Below are positions 16,165 through 24,084 of a stretch of DNA of 36,830 bases, one piece after another. The stretch's first letter is position 1, and every line of letters begins with the position of its first letter. A program made the translations under genes and the position numbers. Source of the DNA: Parasporobacterium sp. (lineage in GTDB: Bacteria; Bacillota; Clostridia; Lachnospirales; Lachnospiraceae); assembly GCA_017510065.1 (NCBI GenBank), contig JAFWOB010000048.1, positions 1 through 36,830 of the forward strand, in the 5' to 3' direction. Below the pieces are notes generated by a model. It did not search any database, was not told the DNA's origin, and saw only the letters and a program-made list of their open reading frames with translations.

Positions 16165-18420
16165 ATGGTAGAAAACAGACATATTACAAAAATAATCATA
16201 GTGATCGTAGCAGCTGCAGTAGTGCTGTGCCTTCTTGCAATGGCTTTTGCGGACAAACTCTCCAATAAGCTGGGAGGTTCCGGCGTCAGCATGGCATATG
16301 AATCCCGGCTGTTCGATACGGATGAGATCATTCATATCGATATCGAGATGAATGAAGAGGAATGGAACAAGATGCTGGACAATGCGCTGGCGGAAGAATT
16401 TGTTCCCTGCAACGTGGTGATCAACGGAACACGGATCAACAATGTTGCCATCCGCCCGAAAGGGAATACCAGCCTGTCCTCGATCGCGATGGATCCCGAT
16501 ACCAACCGGTACAGCTTCAAACTGGAGTTTGACCATTATGTAAAGGGACAGACCTGCTTCGGCCTGGACAAGCTGATCCTCAACAACAATTATGCGGATG
16601 CCACCAATATGAAGGAGGCCATCATCTATGATATGTTCCGGTATCTGGGGGCGGATGCGTCTCTGTACAACTTTGCGGAGATTTTTGTAAACGGAGAATA
16701 CTGGGGCGTCTATCTGGCGCTGGAGGCGGTAGAGGACAGTTTCCTGCTGCGGAACTTCGGAACGCAGGACGGCGAAATGTATAAACCGGACAGCATGAAC
16801 ATGGGCGACCGGGATGACGGGGATTCCGACGGTGGGGAAAGACCGGAAGGAGAGTTTCCCGCGCCGGGAGATTCGGACGGCGACAGTGCCGGCGGGGAAG
16901 GAGATTCTCCGGGAGGCAGTGCCGGCGGACAGGGAGAGTCCCAGGGAGACAGCGGAGGAGATTCCCGTGAGGGGGAAGCAGGAAATGTGCCGGCTGACCC
17001 GGCTGCGCCGGATGAAATACAGGCGGATCCTGCAGAACCCGTAAGACTTCCGGAAGCTGCCCCGGAAGCGGAAACCGCAGCGGAGTCTGAAACAAAAGCA
17101 GCGGAGGCCGGAACAAAAGCAGCGGAGGCCGAAACAGAAACCGCAGCGAACGGCGCCCCGGCCGCCGGAAATGGCGATCCAGGGGAAAGCAGCGGTGATT
17201 CTGCCGGAGGAGAATCTGATCCGGGCAGTGCTCCGGATATGGAAGGGGAATCCGCCGGCGGTCCCGGAGGCTTCGGCGGCGGTCCCGGAGGAGGAGGCGC
17301 CAACCTGAATTATACGGATGACGATCTGGACAGCTATTCTACGATCTGGCAGGGAGAAGTGACCAGCACTTCCAAGGCCGATCACCGCCGGGTCGTGACG
17401 GCACTGAAAAACATCAGTGAGGGCAATGACCTGGAAACCTATATGGACGTGGACAACCTGCTCCGGTATATGGCCGTTCATACCTTTGCGGTCAACTCAG
17501 ACAGCCTTTCGGGCGGGATGGCGCACAATTATTACCTCTATGAATATAACGGGCAGCTTAACATGTTCCCGTGGGATTATAACCTCTCTTTCGGCGGCAT
17601 GGGAGGAGGCGGCATGGGAGGAAACGGTGCGTCTGAAATGATCAATGATGCGATCGACACCCCGTTTAATGCCACCAGGTTTTTCGATAAACTGTTGGAA
17701 GATGAGACATATCTGGAGCAGTACCATGCATATCTGCGACAGCTGGTGGAAGAATATGTGCTCGGCGGACGGTTCGACGAAGTCTACCAGAGGATCCGGA
17801 GCCAGATCGATCCGTTGGTGGAAACGGATCCTACGGCGTTCTACACGTACGAGGAATACCAGGCCGGCGCCGAAATGCTGTGTCAGACCGTGAAGCTCCG
17901 GGCGGAGAGCATCGAAGGACAGTTGGACGGGATTATCCCTTCCACAGATAACGGGCAGCGGCAGGATGCTTCCGCACTGGTTGATGCTTCCGGGATCGAT
18001 ATCGATACAATGGGGACCTTCGGCATGGGAGGCGGAAATGGACCCGGCGGTGATTCCGACGGCGGCCCCAGCAGGGGAGAGGCAGCGCCGGAAGCTAATG
18101 GATCTGACCAGGGAACTGCAGCGCCGGAACCCAATGGATCTGACCAGGGAATTGCGGTGCCGGAAGAACTTCAGATTGCTGCTTTACCATCCGCTTCTGA
18201 AAGCGGTCAGGAAGCAGCAGAGATTGCTGTCCCTGCCGATGGCATTGATCCGGGAGCACAGGGATCCGGCAACATGCCTGCTCCGGAGTTTCCGGGAAGC
18301 CGCAGGGCCTCTGCCGGTTCGGGAATGAATAAGAACCTGATCACCTTTGCTGTCTGTTTGGGAATCGCGATCCTCGGTATCGCAGGTGTCGTGCTGTTTG
18401 CACGAAGAAGGAAAAAATAA
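16165..18420 (+). CDS. Membrane-anchored CotH kinase family protein with low-complexity inserts
   Basis: 751 residues. There is a membrane segment at each end (about 8-28 and 722-745, the latter followed by RRRKK), so the body lies outside the cell. The CotH domain begins at IIHIDIEMNEEEWNKML and includes RPKGNTSLS, FGLDKLILNNNY, NGEYWGVYLALEAVEDSFL and, after a long gap, MFPWDYNLSFGG. CotH proteins are atypical kinases acting on secreted proteins. The gap is a Gly/Ser/Glu/Asp/Pro-rich insert of about 170 residues (about 210-380) that splits the kinase domain, with a second low-complexity stretch near 610-715. No good ribosome site precedes the ATG at 16165; a hydrophobic N terminus supports it. 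Likely cotranscribed with the VTC and DUF4956 genes. Confidence 0.83.
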   Translation: MVENRHITKIIIVIVAAAVVLCLLAMAFADKLSNKLGGSGVSMAYESRLFDTDEIIHIDIEMNEEEWNKMLDNALAEEFVPCNVVINGTRINNVAIRPKGNTSLSSIAMDPDTNRYSFKLEFDHYVKGQTCFGLDKLILNNNYADATNMKEAIIYDMFRYLGADASLYNFAEIFVNGEYWGVYLALEAVEDSFLLRNFGTQDGEMYKPDSMNMGDRDDGDSDGGERPEGEFPAPGDSDGDSAGGEGDSPGGSAGGQGESQGDSGGDSREGEAGNVPADPAAPDEIQADPAEPVRLPEAAPEAETAAESETKAAEAGTKAAEAETETAANGAPAAGNGDPGESSGDSAGGESDPGSAPDMEGESAGGPGGFGGGPGGGGANLNYTDDDLDSYSTIWQGEVTSTSKADHRRVVTALKNISEGNDLETYMDVDNLLRYMAVHTFAVNSDSLSGGMAHNYYLYEYNGQLNMFPWDYNLSFGGMGGGGMGGNGASEMINDAIDTPFNATRFFDKLLEDETYLEQYHAYLRQLVEEYVLGGRFDEVYQRIRSQIDPLVETDPTAFYTYEEYQAGAEMLCQTVKLRAESIEGQLDGIIPSTDNGQRQDASALVDASGIDIDTMGTFGMGGGNGPGGDSDGGPSRGEAAPEANGSDQGTAAPEPNGSDQGIAVPEELQIAALPSASESGQEAAEIAVPADGIDPGAQGSGNMPAPEFPGSRRASAGSGMNKNLITFAVCLGIAILGIAGVVLFARRRKK
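17089..17131 (+). repeat. 18-bp tandem repeat inside cotH
   Basis: A nearly identical 18-bp word containing ACAAAAGCAGCGGAGGCC is repeated in tandem, giving T-K-A-A-E-A/T-K-A-A-E-A in the low-complexity insert. Tandem in-frame repeats like this can gain or lose copies by slippage. Confidence 0.7.
18081..18166 (+). repeat. 36-bp tandem repeat inside cotH
   Basis: Two copies of a 36-bp unit encode AAPEANGSDQGT and AAPEPNGSDQGI, followed by a degenerate third start. The shared core is AATGGATCTGACCAGGGAA. It lies in the extracellular stalk before the C-terminal membrane anchor. Confidence 0.75.
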
Positions 18421-18530
18421 TCCGGCAATTTGCTGGTTGACAGCCGGACCTGTATTACAGTACCATTTCCCCTATGCAGGATGTAAATGGCACCGCAGGT
18501 AAGGCCTGCCTGTTTTCAATAAAGCTTTTT
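18421..18530 (+). other. Intergenic leader with a T-box-like antiterminator word
   Basis: The gap after cotH holds a TCCGGC/GCCGGA hairpin (18421-18448), TGGCACCGC (18488-18496), which resembles the T-box core TGGNACCGCG, and a GCAGG-TAAGG-CCTGC hairpin (18495-18509), followed by the terminator at 18532. The layout (T-box word, then a CCTTTCGGGG-loop terminator before a gene) is that of a T-box leader. However, the gap is too short for a full stem I with specifier loop, so it is at most a remnant. The word TGTATTACAG occurs at 18451 and again at 18561. Confidence 0.25.
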
Positions 18531-18531
18531 G

Positions 18532-18557
18532 ATGAGACCTTTCGGGGTCTCATTTTT
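18532..18557 (+). terminator. Intrinsic terminator between cotH and the PD-(D/E)XK-like gene
   Basis: ATGAGACC-TTTCGG-GGTCTCAT followed by TTTTA: 8-bp stem with a short loop and T-run. It would end the VTC/DUF4956/CotH transcript or act as an attenuator for the next gene. Confidence 0.82.
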
Positions 18558-18652
18558 AGTTGTATTACAGCAATCCAGGATCACGAACTGCATCCACCGT
18601 GACCTGCCGGATGGATCACATGACAGATGCTGCAGAAAAAGGAGGTGTTATA

Positions 18653-19435
18653 TTGCAGATCAGAGATTTCATGACAGAAGAGCAGAAACGTCTGCAGGAA
18701 TTGACCAGAGAACTGGAAGATTATATAAGAAACGCTCCGGAGGGTACCTTTTTTGCATCCCGGAATGGAAAATACTTCAAGTGGTACACATTTCAGAACG
18801 GACAAAAGATTCCGATAAACAAGAAAAACAAAGCGCTGGCATACCGCCTGGCAATGAAAACCTTTGCCGGCTTCCGGCTGAAGGAAACTATCAAAGAACT
18901 GAAGGCGATTGATGCCTATCTGCAGGAAAGCAACGGGATGGACAGTGAAACATTTCTGCAGGAGCATGAGGCGATCCGGCAGCTGATCACGGAACACAAA
19001 CCGCTGTCTGAGCGGGTACAGAAGTGGGCAAATGAGGATTATCCACGGAACACGGAACCCTATAAAGGAACACTTTACAAAACAATGAAAGGAGATCTGG
19101 TGAAATCAATAGCAGAACGCGATATTGCTAATGCCCTGTTTTTAGCTGGGATACCGTATCGTTATGAGTGCGCTCTGTCATTTGACAATGGAAGGACGGT
19201 GATCTATCCGGATTTTATGATCATGGATCCTCAGACAGGAAAGATCTATCTGTGGGAGCATTTCGGCATGGCGGAACTGAACTATTACCAGCACAAGAAT
19301 GCGAATAAGTTATATGTGTATTTTGAAAATGGCTATGTACCAGGACTGAATCTGATCACGACCGCATCGGATGATAAAACAAAACTGACCCCGGCAAAGA
19401 TCAGACAGACGATCCATTATTATTTTTCTGTTTGA
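18653..19435 (+). CDS. PD-(D/E)XK nuclease-like protein of unknown role
   Basis: 260 residues if read from the TTG at 18653, which has AAAAGGAGG 7 nt upstream; the longer open frame to 18560 starts inside the terminator region and lacks a ribosome site. The N-terminal half is helical and charged, with residues 50-70 rich in Lys. The C-terminal half resembles the PD-(D/E)XK fold: an early Glu in SIAERDIANAL, the Asp in VIYPDFMI (about residue 187), and a following strand IYLWEHFGM (about 200) where the motif E-X-K reads E-H-F. This WEHFG variant is common in small Clostridia proteins of unknown function. No neighbouring methylase or toxin partner is present, so a restriction role is not supported. 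Convergent with GH3-2. Confidence 0.6.
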   Translation: MQIRDFMTEEQKRLQELTRELEDYIRNAPEGTFFASRNGKYFKWYTFQNGQKIPINKKNKALAYRLAMKTFAGFRLKETIKELKAIDAYLQESNGMDSETFLQEHEAIRQLITEHKPLSERVQKWANEDYPRNTEPYKGTLYKTMKGDLVKSIAERDIANALFLAGIPYRYECALSFDNGRTVIYPDFMIMDPQTGKIYLWEHFGMAELNYYQHKNANKLYVYFENGYVPGLNLITTASDDKTKLTPAKIRQTIHYYFSV

Positions 19436-19453
19436 GCAGACTCTTTGTATTGA

Positions 19454-19586
19454 TTGGGCCAGTCGAAAAAAGAAATGCCGGAAATAAAGCATTCTCAAAA
19501 TGAACTGGCCCAAAGCACAAACAGAATTGGGCCAGTCGAAAAAAGAAATGCCGGAAATAAAGCATTCTTAAAATGAACTGGCCCAA
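19454..19586. repeat. 60-bp interrupted-palindrome doublet, locus D
   Basis: Units 19454-19513 and 19527-19586 are almost identical (one difference seen), spacer AGCACAAACAGAA, period 73 bp. They show the most symmetrical form: outer arms TTGGGCCAGT/ACTGGCCCAA (positions 1-10 and 51-60) and inner arms AATGC/GCATT (21-25 and 36-40), with about 10 bp between each element. Lies between the convergent PD-(D/E)XK-like and GH3-2 genes, 18 nt after the former's stop. Confidence 0.92.
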
Positions 19587-19625
19587 AATACGATAGTGAC
19601 ACAAGACGCTGCTGCGGCAGATGCG

Positions 19626-19659
19626 GTTTCAGCAGTGCTGCAGATGCTTCAGCTGAAAC
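19626..19659 (-). terminator. Hairpin after GH3-2, possible terminator
   Basis: GTTTCAGC (19626-19633) and GCTGAAAC (19652-19659) form an 8-bp stem 13 nt beyond the GH3-2 stop. There is no T-run on either strand, so termination is uncertain. The stretch 19587-19671 shows nothing else. Confidence 0.4.
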
Positions 19660-19671
19660 ACTGCAGGAATC

Positions 19672-22236
19672 TTACTGGATCGTCATGGTTCCTGTCAGAT
19701 CGCCGATGGTAACGGTGTGCTCACCCGGAGTATCCAGGGTCAGTTCCATTTCCACGACTCTCCAGCTTCCGCCGTTCACTGCCATGATCTTCTCGCCGAT
19801 CAGTTCGTCACCGTCATAAGCCTGGACGGTTGTCACACCGTCGCTGCCATCGTTCCACAAAAGTACATAGGCGGTGAAAGGTTCGCCCGCTGTTGCGGTA
19901 GTCGACAGCTGTGTCCTTGTGGACGCACCGCTGCTGGTCTCTTCTGTGATCTCGATCAGTTCGGTCGGGAGGTACAGTGTATCATAACGGAATGCGGGTT
20001 CCTGGCCGTAACGCATGCCATACCGGAAGCAAAGCAGGGGATCGCCGTAGTTGTTCGGCACAGAATGGGTCTCATTCTCGCGCATCAGAGCAAGAAGGAG
20101 CATACGCACATATCTGCTGGCGCCCTGATCACCTTCCAGGTCTTTCCACTGCAGGCCGTCCATGGAGATGTCTCTTGCGATCTCCTTGACGATCATACCG
20201 GCAGGTTCGCGGTCACCATAGATCAGTTCCGCATAGACAACAGGTTCTGTTGTGGTGATAAAGCCTTCTGCACCTGTTCCGTGGTCAGCACCTCTGGTGA
20301 AGTTCATGAACAGGACCGCATCGCCCATTTCCAGTGCATAGGTGGACGGATCAACGCAGTTGGAAACGATCACAAGTTTCTTGTCGAGATCCTTCGCATC
20401 TTCGATGATCAGCTCTGCCGCATCGTTGAACTGTGTGCAGTCGGCGATCACGACATCCGCTTCCTCGATCTCTTCGACCAGAGTGCCTGCAGCTGCGAAT
20501 GCATCCAGGATCTCCTGTTTTGTGGCGGACGAAGCAGTGCTGTCGAAGTAAACTTTCGCGTCACGGCTCAGCGGGAGCAGATTGCCATCGTTCTTTACCA
20601 GAACTGCGGATTCCGCCTGGAGGACACGTTCCAGTTCCACTTCTTCCGGATTACGCGCCGCCATGAGAGACTGCGTGTCTACGATGTCCCAGTGCTGCGC
20701 AATGTATTCCGCGCTTGCGGAAAGGCTTAAAGCATATTCCGAATCAGAGTACGGGTTTTCAAACAATCCCATATCAAACTTGGTCCGGAGGATCCTTCTG
20801 CAGGCTTCTTCCAGACGTTCTTCGCTGATCAGGCCCTGTTCCACGGCATCTTTGGTACCCTGCAGGCTTAATGTATTGGTGTTTTCTGTTTCAATGGTCA
20901 CGCCCGGATTGCCCATCTGATCCAGTCCCAGATTAATGGCAAATGCATAACGCTCGGGAATGGAAAGGGACAGAAGATCGATCCCATCAGCGGTAACGCC
21001 GGAAGAGTTGTTGTCACCCTGATCGCCCCAGTCAGACAGGACGACGCCGTCATAGCCAAGGGTGTCGCGCAGATAATGCATGGTCTGTGCATCATAGTCT
21101 ACATGAACAGTGTTGGAAAGTCCTGTATTGTAGCCGTTCAGCATGAGCCATCTCGGATTGGCTTCCAGAGCTCTTGCCCAGCCGTACAGCCAGTTCTCCG
21201 TGTTCTGTGCCACGGATCTTGCACCGGCGAAGTCAGAGTCGCCGCCTCGTCCGATGAAATGTTTGATGCAGGCGTAGGTGCCGTTCGGGACCTGAATGGC
21301 ATTGACTTCCGCAAAACTCATTTCACCGATGTAATACGGATCCTCACCGTTCCAGGAGCCGATCTCAACGCCGTAAGGATGGAGCACGATGTGATATCCT
21401 ACCGCGCGGGTCTCCAAAGAATAGAGGGTCCAGAGCTTTTCGGCAAGCGGCAGATCATTTGCCACGCCAAATGCATCATGAGCTGTGTCGATCATACCGC
21501 CCCATGCATTATACTGTCTGTCGCAGGAGATGGTGACCGGGATGCCGAGTCTGGCTTCTTCGCCCATCTGCTGCATGGCATTGTGGTAGTATACCATTTC
21601 TTCGACAGTGCCGTTGTCATTGCTCAGGTAATGGGTGATGCCCATCACATTGATGTAGTACCACATGGAGTATTTGGTATTTCCCATGCTGGAGCCGCCG
21701 CCGGGAGCACCGCCGTTGGAATCGCCGCCGGATCCGCCTTCTTCGGCAGGAGCAGCTTCCTGTGCTGGTTCTGCTTCTTCTGCCGGAGATGCTGCACTGT
21801 CACTTCCGCCGGGACCGCCCTGCTGTGCAGCGTTTTCATCGACATAAGGCTCTTTTGCCCACAGCAGACGCTCATCATGAAAATCATTACCGGACGGGTC
21901 GCCGCAGGTGTTCGGATGATACAGAAGAGCGACTTTCTCATCCAGGGTCATCTGGCTGTACAGGTCCGTAATACGCTCTTCGGTGTCCAGTCTCCAGTCT
22001 TCATAGGGATCCAGTTCGCCGTTGGCATTCAGATCCTTAAAAGAAAGACCGTCCACTTCGATGATCTCTTTGAGAGTAGCACCGATCTCCGGCTGTATAT
22101 CGGTCGCCGGGATAATGGTGATCTCCCGCATCTCACTGACGGAACCGTCAGAAGGTGCTTCACCGGCAAAGGCGGTGCTGCCGATCGAAATAACGGCAAA
22201 AGCCAGTGCCAGCATACAAACCAGTGTCTTTTTCAT
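19672..22236 (-). CDS. Secreted glycoside hydrolase family 3 protein (GH3-2)
   Basis: 854 residues. The ATG at 22234-22236 has AGGAGG upstream and opens a signal peptide (KKTLVCMLALAFAVISIG...TAFAG). The Ca-loop-like FKDLNANGELDPYEDWR is followed by a TIM barrel with a low-complexity Gly/Glu/Ala/Ser insert (about residues 145-195), then ISCDRQYNAWGG (identical to GH3-1), KHFIGRGG and the nucleophile motif GVVLSDWG. The second domain has YGDREPAGMI, and the C terminus ends in a CARDB-like domain with NGGSWRVVEM. Same architecture as GH3-1, so the two are paralogues. As there, the acid/base GE...E segment of typical GH3 enzymes is not visible. Transcribed from operator site 6, behind the response regulator. 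Confidence 0.88.
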   Translation of the reverse strand: MKKTLVCMLALAFAVISIGSTAFAGEAPSDGSVSEMREITIIPATDIQPEIGATLKEIIEVDGLSFKDLNANGELDPYEDWRLDTEERITDLYSQMTLDEKVALLYHPNTCGDPSGNDFHDERLLWAKEPYVDENAAQQGGPGGSDSAASPAEEAEPAQEAAPAEEGGSGGDSNGGAPGGGSSMGNTKYSMWYYINVMGITHYLSNDNGTVEEMVYYHNAMQQMGEEARLGIPVTISCDRQYNAWGGMIDTAHDAFGVANDLPLAEKLWTLYSLETRAVGYHIVLHPYGVEIGSWNGEDPYYIGEMSFAEVNAIQVPNGTYACIKHFIGRGGDSDFAGARSVAQNTENWLYGWARALEANPRWLMLNGYNTGLSNTVHVDYDAQTMHYLRDTLGYDGVVLSDWGDQGDNNSSGVTADGIDLLSLSIPERYAFAINLGLDQMGNPGVTIETENTNTLSLQGTKDAVEQGLISEERLEEACRRILRTKFDMGLFENPYSDSEYALSLSASAEYIAQHWDIVDTQSLMAARNPEEVELERVLQAESAVLVKNDGNLLPLSRDAKVYFDSTASSATKQEILDAFAAAGTLVEEIEEADVVIADCTQFNDAAELIIEDAKDLDKKLVIVSNCVDPSTYALEMGDAVLFMNFTRGADHGTGAEGFITTTEPVVYAELIYGDREPAGMIVKEIARDISMDGLQWKDLEGDQGASRYVRMLLLALMRENETHSVPNNYGDPLLCFRYGMRYGQEPAFRYDTLYLPTELIEITEETSSGASTRTQLSTTATAGEPFTAYVLLWNDGSDGVTTVQAYDGDELIGEKIMAVNGGSWRVVEMELTLDTPGEHTVTIGDLTGTMTIQ

Positions 22237-22382
22237 AAAAAACCTCCTCTTGATTCTCCTGACGGCTCCGGCTTTTCGTGCGCCGGGTCCGCAGGGACTG
22301 TAGAAACCACAGGCGGCTGACCTTTCCGGACAACCGCACAAGTATCCACTATCAGAATAAAGAAGAAGCTGCCAATAGAATA

Positions 22383-22419
22383 TGAAATTTCAGGCACAGA
22401 TGATTGTAAAATCCGACAC
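22383..22419 (-). promoter_or_regulatory. Regulon operator site 6, upstream of GH3-2
   Basis: Read on the minus strand: GTGTCGGATTTTACA (22419-22405) then GTGCCTGAAATTTCA (22397-22383), 22 bp apart. TATTCT (22359-22354) follows after 23 nt as a possible -10. The site begins 3 nt after the response-regulator stop, giving GH3-2 its own promoter even though it lies downstream of the regulator on the same strand. Confidence 0.7.
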
Positions 22420-22422
22420 AGG

Positions 22423-24081
22423 TCATTTCTGTTTCAGGGATGACTGATACTGAGACGGCGAGATCCCCGTGACCTGCCGGAAGACTTTGCTGAAATAGGC
22501 ATAATCATCGTAGCCGACACAGGCTGCCACCTGATGAAGAGGGATATCCGGATGCTCCGTCAGCATCTTTCTGGCATTGTCCATCCGGCACTGTACCAGA
22601 TAAGAATTGAAGGACGTTTCCCCGTATTTGCGGAACAGACGGCTCAGATATGTCTGAGAGATCCCAATCTCCGAACAGACGGTCTGGATGCTGATAGGCT
22701 GGTTGAATTTTTTCTGTATCGTGCGGATGGCATACTGATATATGTCTTCCGGTGATTTCTGCTTCAGACTGGTATGATCCGGGTCATACAGTACCTGGTA
22801 CAGTGACTCCAGAAGTTCCTGATAGGAGACTGCATGGTTGGTCAGCGTTTCTGCTTCGGTCATGACCTGATCTGTGTCTTTCCAGTGATCCAGACGAACG
22901 GCCTCAACCAGATGCAGGAGCTGCTGCATCATGACATACGCCTGTCTCTGGGTAACTTTCTTTCCATCCCATTCTGCTCCCAGAGTCCGGAAGATATGAT
23001 GGATGTCCTTCAGATTGTTTTCGCTGACACACAATTCCAGCCGCCTCAGGATTGTCGGAGGGATATGCACCGCAGACGGAGTACATTCCGCCGGCTTTCC
23101 GGACCGCTGCCTGCTTGCAGGATCAGCATCATCATGTACAGCATCGGAAGCATCATGGTCCGCAGAAACAGTCAGGAATTCTTCATGAAAATGCCCGATC
23201 ACGGCGTTGTGGCGCAGCAGTTTTGACGCCTGTGTGTAAAATGTTCCGAGCTTTTCGAATTCCATGCCTGCCTGCCCGATAATGAACGTTGCCATGAGAT
23301 ACCCGGAGGTTTCGGCAATCTGTCTGACTGCTTTATGAAAAGCGGAAACAGAGCCGCCGGCTTTGGCGAACAGAAGGAATTCCCTGTCATCCCTGCCCGT
23401 CAGGAAATAGATATTTTCAGGATCTACGGACATCAGAGAACCGGGCTGTCCGTCCGGGATGGAAAACGGCTGTCCGCCTGGAGCGTTCTGTTTATTTTCC
23501 GCAGCAGGCAGGGCATCAAAAGGCACGATGCCGGCAAGTGCAGTCTGCTGAAGAGGTTTTTGCGGATAGATCACATTTCCGTACCGGAGAAGTGCAAAAT
23601 AGAATTTGGAATCTCCGAAGATGCTGACGAAGAAATCCGGGTCGGCAGTTTCATCATTCAGCAGAGCTGTCAGTTTCCGGAGGATCTGATCTCCTTTTGC
23701 AGCATCAAGTTGGTTCCTGATCTTGTTCAGGAGTTCTTTCATATGAGAAACACTGACCGGCTTCAGGATATAGTCATCGACAGATGCTTCGATCGCTCCG
23801 TGGGCATATTCAAATTCCGAGTAGCCGCTGACGATCACGATATGAAGATCCGGCCGCAGCTGGCGGGCAGCCTTGGCAAGGGCAATGCCGTCCATGTCCG
23901 GCATACGGATATCCGTGATCAGCACATCTGCAGCGGAAGGATTCTCCTTCAGCCAGGCAAGGGCAGATGCGCCGTCTCTTAACTGGTGTACCACCGAAAA
24001 ATCCGGAGTATATTTCGTTATAATTGTCTCCAGAAAACGCAGTGCAGGCAATTCATCATCTACAAGCAATATCGAATACAC
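22423..24081 (-). CDS. AraC-type response regulator (YesN-like)
   Basis: 552 residues. An N-terminal receiver domain has YSILLVDDE, phospho-acceptor Asp57 in VLITDIRMPDMDG, then VIVSGYSEFEYA and DYILKPV. A long linker region of about 300 residues follows, then a C-terminal AraC double helix-turn-helix: ISIQTVCSEIGISQTYLSRL and VAACVGYDDYAYFSKVFR with TGISPSQYQ. The start is GTG, 3 nt after the kinase stop, with TAGGAGA inside the kinase end, so the pair is translationally coupled. AraC domains bind paired direct repeats about two helical turns apart, matching the six 22-bp-spaced operators in this window; it is the obvious candidate to read them. Confidence 0.93.
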   Translation of the reverse strand: MYSILLVDDELPALRFLETIITKYTPDFSVVHQLRDGASALAWLKENPSAADVLITDIRMPDMDGIALAKAARQLRPDLHIVIVSGYSEFEYAHGAIEASVDDYILKPVSVSHMKELLNKIRNQLDAAKGDQILRKLTALLNDETADPDFFVSIFGDSKFYFALLRYGNVIYPQKPLQQTALAGIVPFDALPAAENKQNAPGGQPFSIPDGQPGSLMSVDPENIYFLTGRDDREFLLFAKAGGSVSAFHKAVRQIAETSGYLMATFIIGQAGMEFEKLGTFYTQASKLLRHNAVIGHFHEEFLTVSADHDASDAVHDDADPASRQRSGKPAECTPSAVHIPPTILRRLELCVSENNLKDIHHIFRTLGAEWDGKKVTQRQAYVMMQQLLHLVEAVRLDHWKDTDQVMTEAETLTNHAVSYQELLESLYQVLYDPDHTSLKQKSPEDIYQYAIRTIQKKFNQPISIQTVCSEIGISQTYLSRLFRKYGETSFNSYLVQCRMDNARKMLTEHPDIPLHQVAACVGYDDYAYFSKVFRQVTGISPSQYQSSLKQK

Positions 24082-24084
24082 GAA

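Noticed and set aside
4594-19586. CRISPR array interpretation of the palindrome doublets
   Set aside because: Only two units per locus, spacers of 13 bp that are partly related to each other, repeats of 60 bp, and no cas genes.
19310-19604. Two overlapping minus-strand frames across locus D encoding GQFILRMLYFRHFFFRLAQ-like peptides
   Set aside because: They follow the palindrome sequence itself, not a gene; the two copies are in different frames.
21076-22320. 414-codon plus-strand frame opposite GH3-2
   Set aside because: GH3-2 on the minus strand has a signal peptide, motifs and ribosome site; the opposite frame is unrecognisable and lacks these.
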